Source: Pontibacter beigongshangensis (GTDB lineage Bacteria > Bacteroidota > Bacteroidia > Cytophagales > Hymenobacteraceae). Taken from it: 64,000 bases of DNA. Below the pieces are notes generated by a model. That model was not told the origin of the DNA, made no database searches, and saw only the letters and a list, made by a program, of their open reading frames with translations. Positions within the stretch are counted from its first letter, which is position 1; each line of letters opens with the position of its first letter. The stretch is from the NCBI RefSeq assembly GCF_014332515.1, contig NZ_VFSD01000012.1, positions 109,681-173,680 on the forward strand, in the 5' to 3' direction. Below, in pieces: positions 50,915 to 58,851 of the stretch. Made by a program: the position numbers and the translations under genes.

Positions 50915-51307
50915 CTACTTCTCCCACATACCTGCCATTACTATCTCCAGCAGGTGGCGGTCGGGGTCGCGGAAGTAGAAGGAGAGGTAGCCCCTGCCCC
51001 AGTCATACTCCTGCTCTATGGCAATGCCCTGGTTTAACACTTTCTGTTTCCAGGGCTGATATTGCTCCTTCTCCACTTCAAAGGCCAGGTGCAGCTGCCC
51101 TGCGCCGAAGTGCGGCGGCAGTGTGCCTCCCTCCTTCGATGCAGCTGCAACAAAGCAGAGCAGTACAGAGGCACCGGCTCTGAAAAACACGTGCCTCCCT
51201 TTCACCTCCCCTATCACTCCGAACCCCAGTTTTTGATGGTAGAATTCTTTTGTCCGCTCCAGGTCATCTACGTACAGGCAGGTCTCTTTTATCTTCAGTA
51301 TATCCAT
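50915..51307 (-). CDS. VOC-family protein (glyoxalase/bleomycin resistance fold)
   Basis: The 130-aa protein has two beta-alpha-beta-beta-beta repeats of the vicinal-oxygen-chelate fold: KIKETCLYVDDLERTKEFYHQKLGFGVIGEV and AFEVEKEQYQPWKQKVLNQGIAIE. YLSFYFRDPDRHLLEIVMAGMW closes it, with the metal-ligand glutamate in LLEIV. Members range from glyoxalase I to antibiotic-binding proteins and dioxygenases. The specific activity cannot be assigned. It stands alone. Confidence 0.9.
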   Translation of the reverse strand: MDILKIKETCLYVDDLERTKEFYHQKLGFGVIGEVKGRHVFFRAGASVLLCFVAAASKEGGTLPPHFGAGQLHLAFEVEKEQYQPWKQKVLNQGIAIEQEYDWGRGYLSFYFRDPDRHLLEIVMAGMWEK

Positions 51308-51444
51308 CTTATTTAATTCCGCTTGCTGTAATTTATCCGGTAATTGATCAGGTTCTCAGATTTTGATAAAAAAAATGGCACCGGCTTGCTTTCTGTGCGT
51401 AATACATTAGCCTTTATGCCTGTGCCGCCGTTGTACCATATACT

Positions 51445-52290
51445 ATGAAACTTATGATTAAGATTTTTTTTGCTTTTATTACGATACTGGCTATCAGCTA
51501 TTATTTTTTATGGGATCCGTTGGTGCAAAAGACCAGTGCCCCTGCAGGCTTAGAGAAGGTTTCGGCGCTACCCGGCGAAATTCCTGAGAGTTCGGGCATA
51601 GAGGTGCTGCCAAAAAGTGCCGGTTACCTGACGCACAACGATGCCGGCAACAAACCGAACCTCTACCAGCTCGACAAAAACGGGAAGCTTGTAAAAACTA
51701 TAAAGCTCAGCCTACCCAATGTCGATTGGGAAGATCTTGCCCGAGATGATGAGGGGAATATTTATATAGCGGATACCGGCAACAATAAAAACAAGCGCAA
51801 AGAGCTGGCCATTTATAAAGTAAACCCAAAAGACTACAGCAAACCAGAAGCAATCCGCTTCAGCTACGAAGACCAGAAGGATTTTCCGCCATCAAAAAAA
51901 GAAATGAACTTTGATTGCGAGGCCGTATTCTGGCATGCAGGCAACCTTTACCTCATCTCAAAAGACCGCGGCATGAAAGAAACAGCCAAAATTTACCGCT
52001 TGTCGGATAAGCCGGGGCAGCAGCAGGCAAAGCTTATTGGCAGCCATAAAATAAGAGCTGGCATTACGGGGGCCGATATCAGCCCGAACGGAGATAAGGT
52101 TGTGCTGCTAAGCGTAGGCAGGCTACATATTTTCAGTAATGTAAAAAGTCCGGGAAAATTCTATGAGGGCCAGTACCGGGAGGTTAAACTAACCGGGGCA
52201 GGCCAGACAGAAGGCGTAGCTTTTATTAATCCTGAATCGCTCGTTATTACCAGCGAGGGCGGAAATTTGTACAGGTATTCTCTGAATTAA
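51445..52290 (+). CDS. Membrane-anchored beta-propeller-like protein (SdiA-regulated/phytase-esterase-like)
   Basis: The 281-aa protein has an N-terminal hydrophobic anchor (about 5-22) and a repeated beta-strand domain. Its phrases (ESSGIEVLPKSAGYLTHNDAGNKPNLYQLDKNGKLVKTI, WEDLARDDEGNIYIADTGNN and DCEAVFWHAGNLYLISKDRG) resemble the SdiA-regulated or esterase-like phytase propellers. These bind or cleave phosphorylated or calcium-linked ligands. It is probably a periplasmic or surface protein. No neighbour supports a function. Confidence 0.78.
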   Translation: MKLMIKIFFAFITILAISYYFLWDPLVQKTSAPAGLEKVSALPGEIPESSGIEVLPKSAGYLTHNDAGNKPNLYQLDKNGKLVKTIKLSLPNVDWEDLARDDEGNIYIADTGNNKNKRKELAIYKVNPKDYSKPEAIRFSYEDQKDFPPSKKEMNFDCEAVFWHAGNLYLISKDRGMKETAKIYRLSDKPGQQQAKLIGSHKIRAGITGADISPNGDKVVLLSVGRLHIFSNVKSPGKFYEGQYREVKLTGAGQTEGVAFINPESLVITSEGGNLYRYSLN

Positions 52291-52351
52291 GCCTTTCCCG
52301 AATTTTCAAAGGCGTCTTTCCTTTTGGGTATTAATGCTACAATAAGCAGAC

Positions 52352-52376
52352 CATCCAGATGTCAGCCATCTGGATG
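52352..52376 (+). terminator. Hairpin after the propeller gene
   Basis: A 10-bp perfect stem (CATCCAGATG with CATCTGGATG) has a 5-nt loop, 62 bp past the stop of the propeller gene. There is no T-run after it, so it may only reinforce the next structure. Confidence 0.5.
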
Positions 52377-52392
52377 CATTATTTAGATTATG

Positions 52393-52443
52393 CTAAAAAA
52401 GCAGCGGGGCCGGCACTTAGTGCCGGCCCCGCTGCTTTTTTAG
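52393..52443. terminator. Bidirectional terminator between convergent genes
   Basis: A 24-bp perfect stem (52393-52416 with 52420-52443) has a 3-nt loop and six A/T pairs at the base of each side. It serves both the rightward propeller gene and the leftward lgt gene. Confidence 0.92.
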
Positions 52444-52480
52444 ATAACCACAAAGATTGCTGCTCCAGCGCCCGCCCAGA

Positions 52481-53347
52481 TTACCGGCTGCTCAGATGTG
52501 GCGTTTCCAGTCTTTTGCCGTCAGGGAGCACGGGTGTAGGCTTTTGCCATACCCTTATCAGGATAATGATACCGGCCACAATAAGCGGGATACTCAGGAT
52601 CTGCCCCATGTTCAGGGCTAAGGTGTCTTCAAAATCTACCTGGTTTTCTTTCAGGAACTCCACCAGGAACCGGAAACTGAACAGGGCTGTTACGAAGATG
52701 CCAAACAGCAGGCCTTTTGGCAGGCGACTCCTGTATTTGCTCCAAAGCCAGTAGAGCAGCACAAACAGCAGAAAAACTGACAAGGACTCATACAACTGCG
52801 TGGGGTGCCTTGGGTCGGCAGAGGCACGAACGCCGTTTATCACCTCGTTGTTGCGCTCGAACAGGAAAGCCCATGGCACGTCTGTTGGCCTGCCGATAAT
52901 CTCGGAGTTCATCAGGTTGCCGAGACGTATCAGGGCACCACCCAGCGCCACCACTATCACGATCCGGTCCAGCACCCACATGTAATCGAGCTTCTGCTTG
53001 CGGCTAAAAAACCACAGGGCCAGCAATATGCCAATGGTAGCCCCATGGCTAGCCAACCCACCTTCCCAGATCATCAGTATCTTGATCGGGTTGCTCAGGT
53101 AATAAGCAGGGTCGTAAAACAAGGTATGCCCCAGCCGGGCTCCTATTACGGTACCGATGATCATATACAGGGTGATCACGTCCACATCGCCTTCGGTGCG
53201 GCCTTCGGCTACGTAAATTTTAGTGAGAATGCGCTGCCCGATTACAAAGCCCAGGGCAAACAGCAGGCCGTACCAACGGATAGAAAGCGGGCCGATAGAA
53301 AAGATCTCTGGATCAACATTCCAGGTAATATAGTTCAGTATGCTCAT
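52481..53347 (-). CDS. lgt: Prolipoprotein diacylglyceryl transferase
   Basis: Lgt attaches diacylglycerol from phosphatidylglycerol to the lipobox cysteine of prolipoproteins in the inner membrane. The 288-aa protein has seven membrane segments. The signature stretches are GARLGHTLFYDPAYYLSNP, GGLASHGATIGILLAL, LIRLGNLMNSEIIGRPTDVPWAF and DPRHPTQLYESL. All match the catalytic core, including the arginine/glutamate region. It fits the several lipoproteins predicted elsewhere in this window. A -7 element lies at 53368-53375. Confidence 0.96.
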   Translation of the reverse strand: MSILNYITWNVDPEIFSIGPLSIRWYGLLFALGFVIGQRILTKIYVAEGRTEGDVDVITLYMIIGTVIGARLGHTLFYDPAYYLSNPIKILMIWEGGLASHGATIGILLALWFFSRKQKLDYMWVLDRIVIVVALGGALIRLGNLMNSEIIGRPTDVPWAFLFERNNEVINGVRASADPRHPTQLYESLSVFLLFVLLYWLWSKYRSRLPKGLLFGIFVTALFSFRFLVEFLKENQVDFEDTLALNMGQILSIPLIVAGIIILIRVWQKPTPVLPDGKRLETPHLSSR

Positions 53348-53367
53348 ATAGCGGAGGATAGACCTGC

Positions 53368-53375
53368 CAAAGTTA
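53368..53375 (-). promoter_or_regulatory. Candidate lgt -7 element (TAACTTTG)
   Basis: A TAnnTTTG match on the minus strand, 21 bp upstream of the lgt start. Confidence 0.5.
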
Positions 53376-53461
53376 CAATAAATCGGAAAGGGAAAAAATT
53401 TGTATTGCCACTACTGCTGCAGCCAGGGATAACACAAAGTGGTGCTCCCTTTTATAAGCCA

Positions 53462-53505
53462 AAAACGCGGCACCTGCTGCTATAGTACAGCAAGCGTCGC
53501 GTTTT
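53462..53505 (-). terminator. Terminator after nadE
   Basis: Outer stem AAAACGCG with CGCGTTTT (53462-53469 and 53498-53505) and an inner GCTG/CAGC stem. It lies 125 bp past the nadE stop; its leftward end is TTTTTGG. Confidence 0.65.
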
Positions 53506-53551
53506 CACCTGGAATGGGCAACTAAATGGCTACAGCATGTATGGTAGAGCA

Positions 53552-53581
53552 ATTATTTGAACGAAAATGCCCCTCCAGAGA
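53552..53581 (-). repeat. Intergenic core repeat, copy 24
   Basis: ATTTGAAC and CTCCAGAG, 18 bp apart, followed by CTGCTGCTGCTGC to 53600. It lies 49 bp past the nadE stop in the nadE direction, before the terminator-like hairpin. Confidence 0.85.
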
Positions 53582-53629
53582 CGCACACTGCTGCTGCTGC
53601 CCCGGCAGTTTCTCATTCAGCTAAAGCCA

Positions 53630-55510
53630 CTAATACTTAAGCTGCTGCAGCTCATCGCGGTAGCCGCCGCTCAGGATCGGGAAGCGGAGCCAGCTGCGCG
53701 GGTCGAGGTTGTAATCGTCGAGGTGGAAGGCTGGGGCGTAGCGTTCGCGTTTCCACTGGTTGCGGGTCCAGAGGCTGTAGAACTTTTGGATGTACCCGTT
53801 CGCTGTTTCCGGTGCCAGGCCATCGGCTATCAGCTTATCCAGCACCTGCTGCGGCGATTGCCGGTCGTAAAAGGCGAGCCGCTCGATCTGGTTCAGAATT
53901 TCGTATGGCATCAGGTCCTTCTCGTCGGTCTGGGCTTCTTCGGCTGGTCGGAGTTCGGCGGTAGGCTGCAGCTTGTTTACATACTGCAGGCCTTCATAAC
54001 CCAGCTCCGTCTGCATCCAGATGAGCACCTGGCGCAGAAAAGCCTTGTCGATACCGGCAATCGGAGAAATGCTGCCTGCCGTGTCGCCATCCATGGTAGC
54101 ATACCCTACAGCGGCCTCACTCCTGTTGGAGGTAGCCATGAGCAGGGCGTTTTTAATGTTGGCCAGCATCCAGATAGCAGGGGCACGAACCCGGGCCTGT
54201 ATGTTCTGAAGCGTGATATCGTCCTGCTCCCAGGTTAGTGGCCGCTCAATGGCATCTTCTATTTTACCGATATAACCCTGCACCTCTTCGTCGATGGTCC
54301 AGTTATGAAACACGGCCCCAATAGAGGCGGCCAGTTCTTTGGCGGAGTTAAAGGTATCGTCGGAGGAATTTACCGTGCCCTGGTAGGCGCAGGTGAGTAA
54401 ATGCCCCACCAGCTCTTTGCGGGCCTGCTCCTCCGGCATAGATTCGAAATGGGCTAGCTCCTGCATGCCAAACATGCGGGTTTTAGCCACAAATACCAGC
54501 ACGCCTAAACTCTCGATACCCCTGCGAACCATCTCAGCCACTGCCACGGCACATAAAGAGGAGTCGGCCCCGCCGCTAAGCGACAGCACAAAGCCCCTGC
54601 TGCGGCTCTTGCGCATATAGTCGAACAGCCCCAGCGACAGAGCGGCAATTACCTCTTTGTTCTCGTCGATGGGAGGAAGATAATCGATGGTTTCGGCAAT
54701 TTCCGGGTCTTGGCCAAAGCAGACTTCTGCAAACTCCAGGTCTACATCTTTAAAGCAGAGCAGCTCGTTGCGCCGTATCAGTTTACCGTTCTGGGCGATC
54801 AGCACCTCTCCGTCGAAGATCATGCGGCCTGCTTCGTTGCCGAGCAGGTTGGCGTACAGGTAGGCGCATTGGTATTTTTTGGAGGCCTCTACCACCAGGC
54901 GATGCCGCAGGTCGGTTTTGCTTAAGGCAAAGTGGCTGGCGCTGGGGTTCAGGATCAGTTGTACCCCTTTGGGCATGTGCCGCTCTGCTGGTCGGTCGGG
55001 TCGCCAGGCGTCTTCACAAATCTCAAAAGCGTACTTCACACCCTGCTCTTCATAAATAATATCGCCGATAGGGTAGCGCTGGCCCAGCATCTCGAACTCA
55101 TCTACCTGGTTGGCAGGCCAGGGCGTAAACCAGCGGGGCTCATAATGCACCCCGTCTCTGGCCAGGAACTGTTTGGCTGTGAAACCAACAATCTGCTTGT
55201 TCTTTATAACGCAGGCGGTATTGTACACATCGCGCTTATGAATAACATGCAGGCCCAGGCACACTGTTAATCCGTCGCACCATTCCTTCACCTCCAGCAG
55301 TTTCTCAAACGTCTTGTCGGCTAGCCAGGGGCTCAGAAAAAGATCTTCGCAGCCGTAGCCGGTAATGCAGAGTTCGGGCAGCAGCAGGATGTGCGCCTGA
55401 TGTGCCTTCGCCTCATCGATGGCATTTTTTATGTTCAGGAGGTTCGCCTCCCAGTCTAGCGGTGTCTGGTTGAGCGCGGCTCCTGCCAGTATAAGTCTTA
55501 TATCTTCCAT
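53630..55510 (-). CDS. nadE: Glutamine-dependent NAD+ synthetase
   Basis: The 626-aa enzyme makes NAD from deamido-NAD and glutamine. The N-terminal nitrilase-type glutaminase domain (about 1-270) has the catalytic cysteine in FEICEDAWR. The C-terminal synthetase domain has the P-loop LSLSGGADSSLCAVAV (about 300). The Cys-Glu-Lys triad region LLLPELCITGYGCEDLF is also visible. The frame opens at 55573, but the first 21 codons have no family match, and I place the start at the ATG at 55510 (MEDIRLILAGAALNQ). Confidence 0.94.
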   Translation of the reverse strand: MEDIRLILAGAALNQTPLDWEANLLNIKNAIDEAKAHQAHILLLPELCITGYGCEDLFLSPWLADKTFEKLLEVKEWCDGLTVCLGLHVIHKRDVYNTACVIKNKQIVGFTAKQFLARDGVHYEPRWFTPWPANQVDEFEMLGQRYPIGDIIYEEQGVKYAFEICEDAWRPDRPAERHMPKGVQLILNPSASHFALSKTDLRHRLVVEASKKYQCAYLYANLLGNEAGRMIFDGEVLIAQNGKLIRRNELLCFKDVDLEFAEVCFGQDPEIAETIDYLPPIDENKEVIAALSLGLFDYMRKSRSRGFVLSLSGGADSSLCAVAVAEMVRRGIESLGVLVFVAKTRMFGMQELAHFESMPEEQARKELVGHLLTCAYQGTVNSSDDTFNSAKELAASIGAVFHNWTIDEEVQGYIGKIEDAIERPLTWEQDDITLQNIQARVRAPAIWMLANIKNALLMATSNRSEAAVGYATMDGDTAGSISPIAGIDKAFLRQVLIWMQTELGYEGLQYVNKLQPTAELRPAEEAQTDEKDLMPYEILNQIERLAFYDRQSPQQVLDKLIADGLAPETANGYIQKFYSLWTRNQWKRERYAPAFHLDDYNLDPRSWLRFPILSGGYRDELQQLKY

Positions 55511-55577
55511 ATCGGGTTTTCTAACGCAACTACGCCTAAGCAAGTTAAGCGATGCTCTTAAAAAAACAGACAATTCA

Positions 55578-55632
55578 GGATGCTAATTTTCTGATTTGGT
55601 GATTTGAAGGTGGGGAGATTTGAAGATGAATG
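55578..55632 (+). repeat. Module G tract
   Basis: GGATGCTAATTTTCTGATTTGGTGATTTGAAGGTGGGGAGATTTGAAGATGAATGG, matching 9800-9855 and 62556-62625. It begins a composite island running to core copy 25. Confidence 0.6.
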
Positions 55633-55655
55633 GCCTGTGCTGACATTAATAAAAA

Positions 55656-55816
55656 CGCTGGGCGTAGTTTCGGACCGCGCACTGTGACGCAACATGTACG
55701 CCTTGCCAATTTTCCTTAATTATTTCTGGCATCATAGTTTTTCGCTGCTCTGGCAACGAGGTTAGTCACAGCCTAACCCACATAAAAAGAGCGTAGTCGG
55801 AAACTACGCCCAGCAC
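55656..55816. repeat. Module B unit (GCTGGGCGTAGT terminal inverted repeats)
   Basis: About 160 bp begin with CGCTGGGCGTAGTTTC and end with GAAACTACGCCCAGC, so the ends are inverted repeats. The interior aligns with the reverse of 4307-4504. It resembles a MITE-like unit with no open reading frame. Confidence 0.7.
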
Positions 55817-55865
55817 GGAGAAAAAATCCTGTGTCTTATGTCCTGCGTCCTGTGTACTGAAAGAT

Positions 55866-55895
55866 CCTCCGGAGGGGCATTTTCATTAGAATAAT
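55866..55895 (+). repeat. Intergenic core repeat, copy 25
   Basis: CCTCCGGAGG and ATTAGAAT, 18 bp apart. It points against the flanking leftward genes. The G-B-core order here repeats that of 4166-4660 read in reverse. Confidence 0.9.
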
Positions 55896-55975
55896 TCAAA
55901 ATCAGGTTAATTCGGGAAATCCTTCTGATCAAGGTTCAGACAATGGCAGGAAGGCATAGAAGGCCTGGCACCTCC

Positions 55976-56716
55976 TTACGTAATATTGAGTAAGGCCAGC
56001 GATTTCTCGGCTGCCGCCTGATCGGCCTTCTTCTTGGAGAGGCCTACGCCAATGGCAATGGGTTTGCCATCAATAGACACTTCGCAGGTAAACTCGGTAG
56101 TATTTCCCTGCTGCTTCCGCTTCACGATCTCGAACTTTATCTCCATGTTCTGGCTCTGAGCCCACTCGATGAGCTTGCTCTTGAAGTTCGATATGGTATT
56201 TACCAACTGGTGCAGGTCCACATGCGGCTTTATGAGCTTGCCCAGGATAAAAAGGCGCGTCCGGTCATAGCCCTTATCCAGGTAGATAGCCCCCACCAGG
56301 GCCTCCAGGGCATTGCCGTTCACTGATTTATGGCGAGGTCCCTGTCCTGCCACATCTACTTTCACGAGCAGGTTCAGGCCTATTTTCAAAGCCATCTGGT
56401 TCAGCGACTCACGGTTCACGATGCGTGAGCGGATCTCTGTCAGGAAGCCTTCGTCTTCGTAGGGGAATTTTTTGAATAGCAGCTCTGCCACCACCGCGCC
56501 CAGTATAGCATCTCCCAAAAACTCCAGACGCTCGTTGGTATCGTGCTTGCTGCCAGCTGCCTGGCGGGCATACGAGGTATGGGTAAGGGCCAGCTTATAC
56601 AGGCGCATGTTGTCCGGTGTTGTGCCTATTATGCCGGCAACAGCGCGCACCAGGTCTTTATCCTTAGTAAAAATACGTTGATAAAAGCGCCGTACCGGTT
56701 TAATAGGACCAAACAC
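55976..56716 (-). CDS. rnc: Ribonuclease III
   Basis: RNase III cuts double-stranded RNA in rRNA and mRNA processing. The 246-aa enzyme has the catalytic signature NERLEFLGDAILG at 61-73 and the RNase III domain to about 160. A C-terminal dsRNA-binding domain follows (about 165-240). A basic N-terminal extension of about 20 residues precedes the domain. Its ATG overlaps the fabF stop by 1 bp, so it is the last gene of the acpP-fabF-rnc operon, an arrangement common in Bacteroidota. Confidence 0.96.
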   Translation of the reverse strand: MFGPIKPVRRFYQRIFTKDKDLVRAVAGIIGTTPDNMRLYKLALTHTSYARQAAGSKHDTNERLEFLGDAILGAVVAELLFKKFPYEDEGFLTEIRSRIVNRESLNQMALKIGLNLLVKVDVAGQGPRHKSVNGNALEALVGAIYLDKGYDRTRLFILGKLIKPHVDLHQLVNTISNFKSKLIEWAQSQNMEIKFEIVKRKQQGNTTEFTCEVSIDGKPIAIGVGLSKKKADQAAAEKSLALLNIT

Positions 56717-57969
56717 TAATCGTTCAGTTGACGGAATAAAACAGATGTATTGTGTCCACCAAATCCGAAGGTGTTGCTAAGCGCTACCTTCACTTCACGT
56801 TTCTGCGACTTGTTGAACGTAAAGTTCAGGCCCGGATCGAAGCTTTCGTCGTCTGTAAAATGATTGATGGTAGGCGGCACCTCCTGATGCTGGATCGCCA
56901 GGATAGAGGCAATGGCCTCTATTGCTCCTGCTGCCCCCAGTAAGTGGCCTGTCATAGACTTGGTAGAGCTGATGTTGAGTTTGTAGGCATGCTCCCCAAA
57001 CACCGTCTGGATAGCCTTTACCTCGCTCACATCGCCTAGTGGTGTGGATGTGCCGTGCACGTTGATATAATCGACCTCTTCGGGTTTGATGTTGGCATCG
57101 CGCAGTACATTCTGCATCACGTTCAGGGCTCCTAAGCCCTCGGGGTGTGGTGCTGTAATGTGGTAGGCGTCTGCCGACATGCCGCCACCGATGATCTCGG
57201 CATAAATTTTGGCGCCACGTTTTTTGGCATGCTCGTATTCCTCCAGAATCAGGGCTCCGGCACCTTCACCCAGCACAAAGCCGTCACGGTCTTTGTCGAA
57301 AGGGCGCGATGCGGTTTCCGGGGAATCGTTACGCTCCGAAAGGGCTTTCAGGGCGTTAAAACCACCTATACCAGCTTCTGTAACGGCCGCCTCAGAACCT
57401 CCGCTCACGATCACATCTGCCATACCCAGGCGGATATAGTTAAAGGAGTCGATGAGGGCGTTGGTGGCTGAGGCACAGGCAGAGACTGTAGAAAAGTTCG
57501 GACCGCGAAAACCATACTTGATAGAAATATGGCCGGCGCTGATATCGACAATCATTTTCGGGATGAAGAACGGGTTAAAGCGGGGGGTCCCATCGCCATG
57601 GGCGAAGTTCACGCACTCTTCCTGAAAAGTGCGCAGCCCGCCAATGCCGGAGCCCCAGATTACGCCAACCCGATCCGGGGAGTAAGTGCCTTCCACGAGG
57701 TTGGCATCTTTTACAGCTTCATCAGCCACAACCATTGCGAATTGCGAAAAGAGGTCCATTTTGCGGGCCTCTTTGCGGTCGAAGTAGTTCTCTGGCACGT
57801 ATCCCTTCACTTCACACGCAAACTGCGTCTTGAATTTACCGGCATCGAAACGTGTAGTAGGCGCAGCTCCACTCACGCCATTGGATAAGCCGTTCCAGTA
57901 TTCTGCAACAGTGTTCCCAATTGGCGTGAGTGCGCCTAGCCCAGTAACTACAACTCTCTTAAGCTCCAT
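56716..57969 (-). CDS. fabF: 3-oxoacyl-ACP synthase II
   Basis: FabF extends acyl-ACP chains by Claisen condensation with malonyl-ACP. The 417-aa protein has the nucleophile Cys165 in STVSACASATNAL, and the active-site histidines in NVHGTSTPLGD and SMTGHLLGAAGA. The length is standard. It lies 62 bp downstream of acpP and overlaps rnc by 1 bp. Confidence 0.97.
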   Translation of the reverse strand: MELKRVVVTGLGALTPIGNTVAEYWNGLSNGVSGAAPTTRFDAGKFKTQFACEVKGYVPENYFDRKEARKMDLFSQFAMVVADEAVKDANLVEGTYSPDRVGVIWGSGIGGLRTFQEECVNFAHGDGTPRFNPFFIPKMIVDISAGHISIKYGFRGPNFSTVSACASATNALIDSFNYIRLGMADVIVSGGSEAAVTEAGIGGFNALKALSERNDSPETASRPFDKDRDGFVLGEGAGALILEEYEHAKKRGAKIYAEIIGGGMSADAYHITAPHPEGLGALNVMQNVLRDANIKPEEVDYINVHGTSTPLGDVSEVKAIQTVFGEHAYKLNISSTKSMTGHLLGAAGAIEAIASILAIQHQEVPPTINHFTDDESFDPGLNFTFNKSQKREVKVALSNTFGFGGHNTSVLFRQLND

Positions 57970-58031
57970 AAGCTGTTAGTAGAGGATAGATAGTAGAAAT
58001 TTAACTAATAATAGAGTGATGATAGGGGGTA

Positions 58032-58268
58032 CTATTTTGCGTGTTCCTCCAGGTAGCTTACAGCTTGCCCTACGGTTGCAATATTTTCAGCCTGATCATC
58101 TGGAATAGATACGTTGAATTCTTTTTCGAATTCCATGATAAGCTCAACAGTATCTAATGAATCAGCACCAAGATCGTTTGTGAAGCTTGCTTCCGGGGTT
58201 ACTTCTGATTCTTCAACACCAAGCTTATCAATGATGATAGCCTTTACTTTTTCTGCGATTTCCGACAT
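58032..58268 (-). CDS. acpP: Acyl carrier protein
   Basis: The 78-aa acyl carrier protein is acidic. The phosphopantetheine attachment is Ser37 in [17 protein letters not shown]. It starts the operon acpP-fabF-rnc and is the donor for the FabF and LpxA/LpxD reactions encoded elsewhere in this window. Confidence 0.98.
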   Translation of the reverse strand: MSEIAEKVKAIIIDKLGVEESEVTPEASFTNDLGADSLDTVELIMEFEKEFNVSIPDDQAENIATVGQAVSYLEEHAK

Positions 58269-58851
58269 TTTTTCTTATAGTTAATTAAAACACAGTGCAA
58301 AGAAATATATTTCAGCAGACAATATCAAAAAAAATTACGGCATTCGTGCCTTTTGAAAAGTTTTATGCCTTATATGTAGTTTTACGGACTAAGAATCTTA
58401 TTTTTGGTGTTATTCGGAAATTGCAGTAAAAAACGACGGCCTGCCAGGTTTCGCCGCCATGTTATAAAGCTTTTTTGTGTAGCTTTAACGTGTAAGCAAA
58501 ATAAACCCGGCCACAAAATAAGTTGGCTTCTGCTAGCACAATTATGTAAACAAAAGTACTTTTGCAAGGCAGGGCAGGCAAGAGGCAAACATCTGATTAA
58601 CAATTACAAATGTGAAGATGATCGCATGGACAAACATTCTCCGGGCAGTTAAACAAGAGGCAGCGCTTTATGCCAGGCACCCGCCCTTCTATTTACATTA
58701 CGCTACAGAACACCACAACACTGCCTGCCGGAGGTGCACTGTAAGCCAGCTCTGTTGAGATTGCTCTCGATAAGCGTTCGGACCGGGCAACTTAACCTTC
58801 AAAAATAATTTTACTCAAAAATCGAATTCAAGAAAAATCTGATCTTCTAAT
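58269..58851. other. Divergent gap between acpP and pyk
   Basis: This 583-bp gap has no convincing gene and no core repeat. The palindrome CAAAAGTACTTTTG at 58551-58564 contains TACTTTTG on both strands and could direct transcription both ways. Short open frames here are not supported. Confidence 0.55.
58551..58564. promoter_or_regulatory. Palindrome CAAAAGTACTTTTG, candidate bidirectional promoter
   Basis: This perfect 14-bp dyad contains the -7 pattern TAnnTTTG on each strand. It lies 288 bp before pyk and 283 bp before acpP. Function is not proven. Confidence 0.4.

Noticed and set aside
58404..58652. 82-aa frame in the acpP-pyk gap
   Set aside because: Basic, Cys-rich, low-plausibility translation with no start context; it covers the palindrome at 58551-58564.
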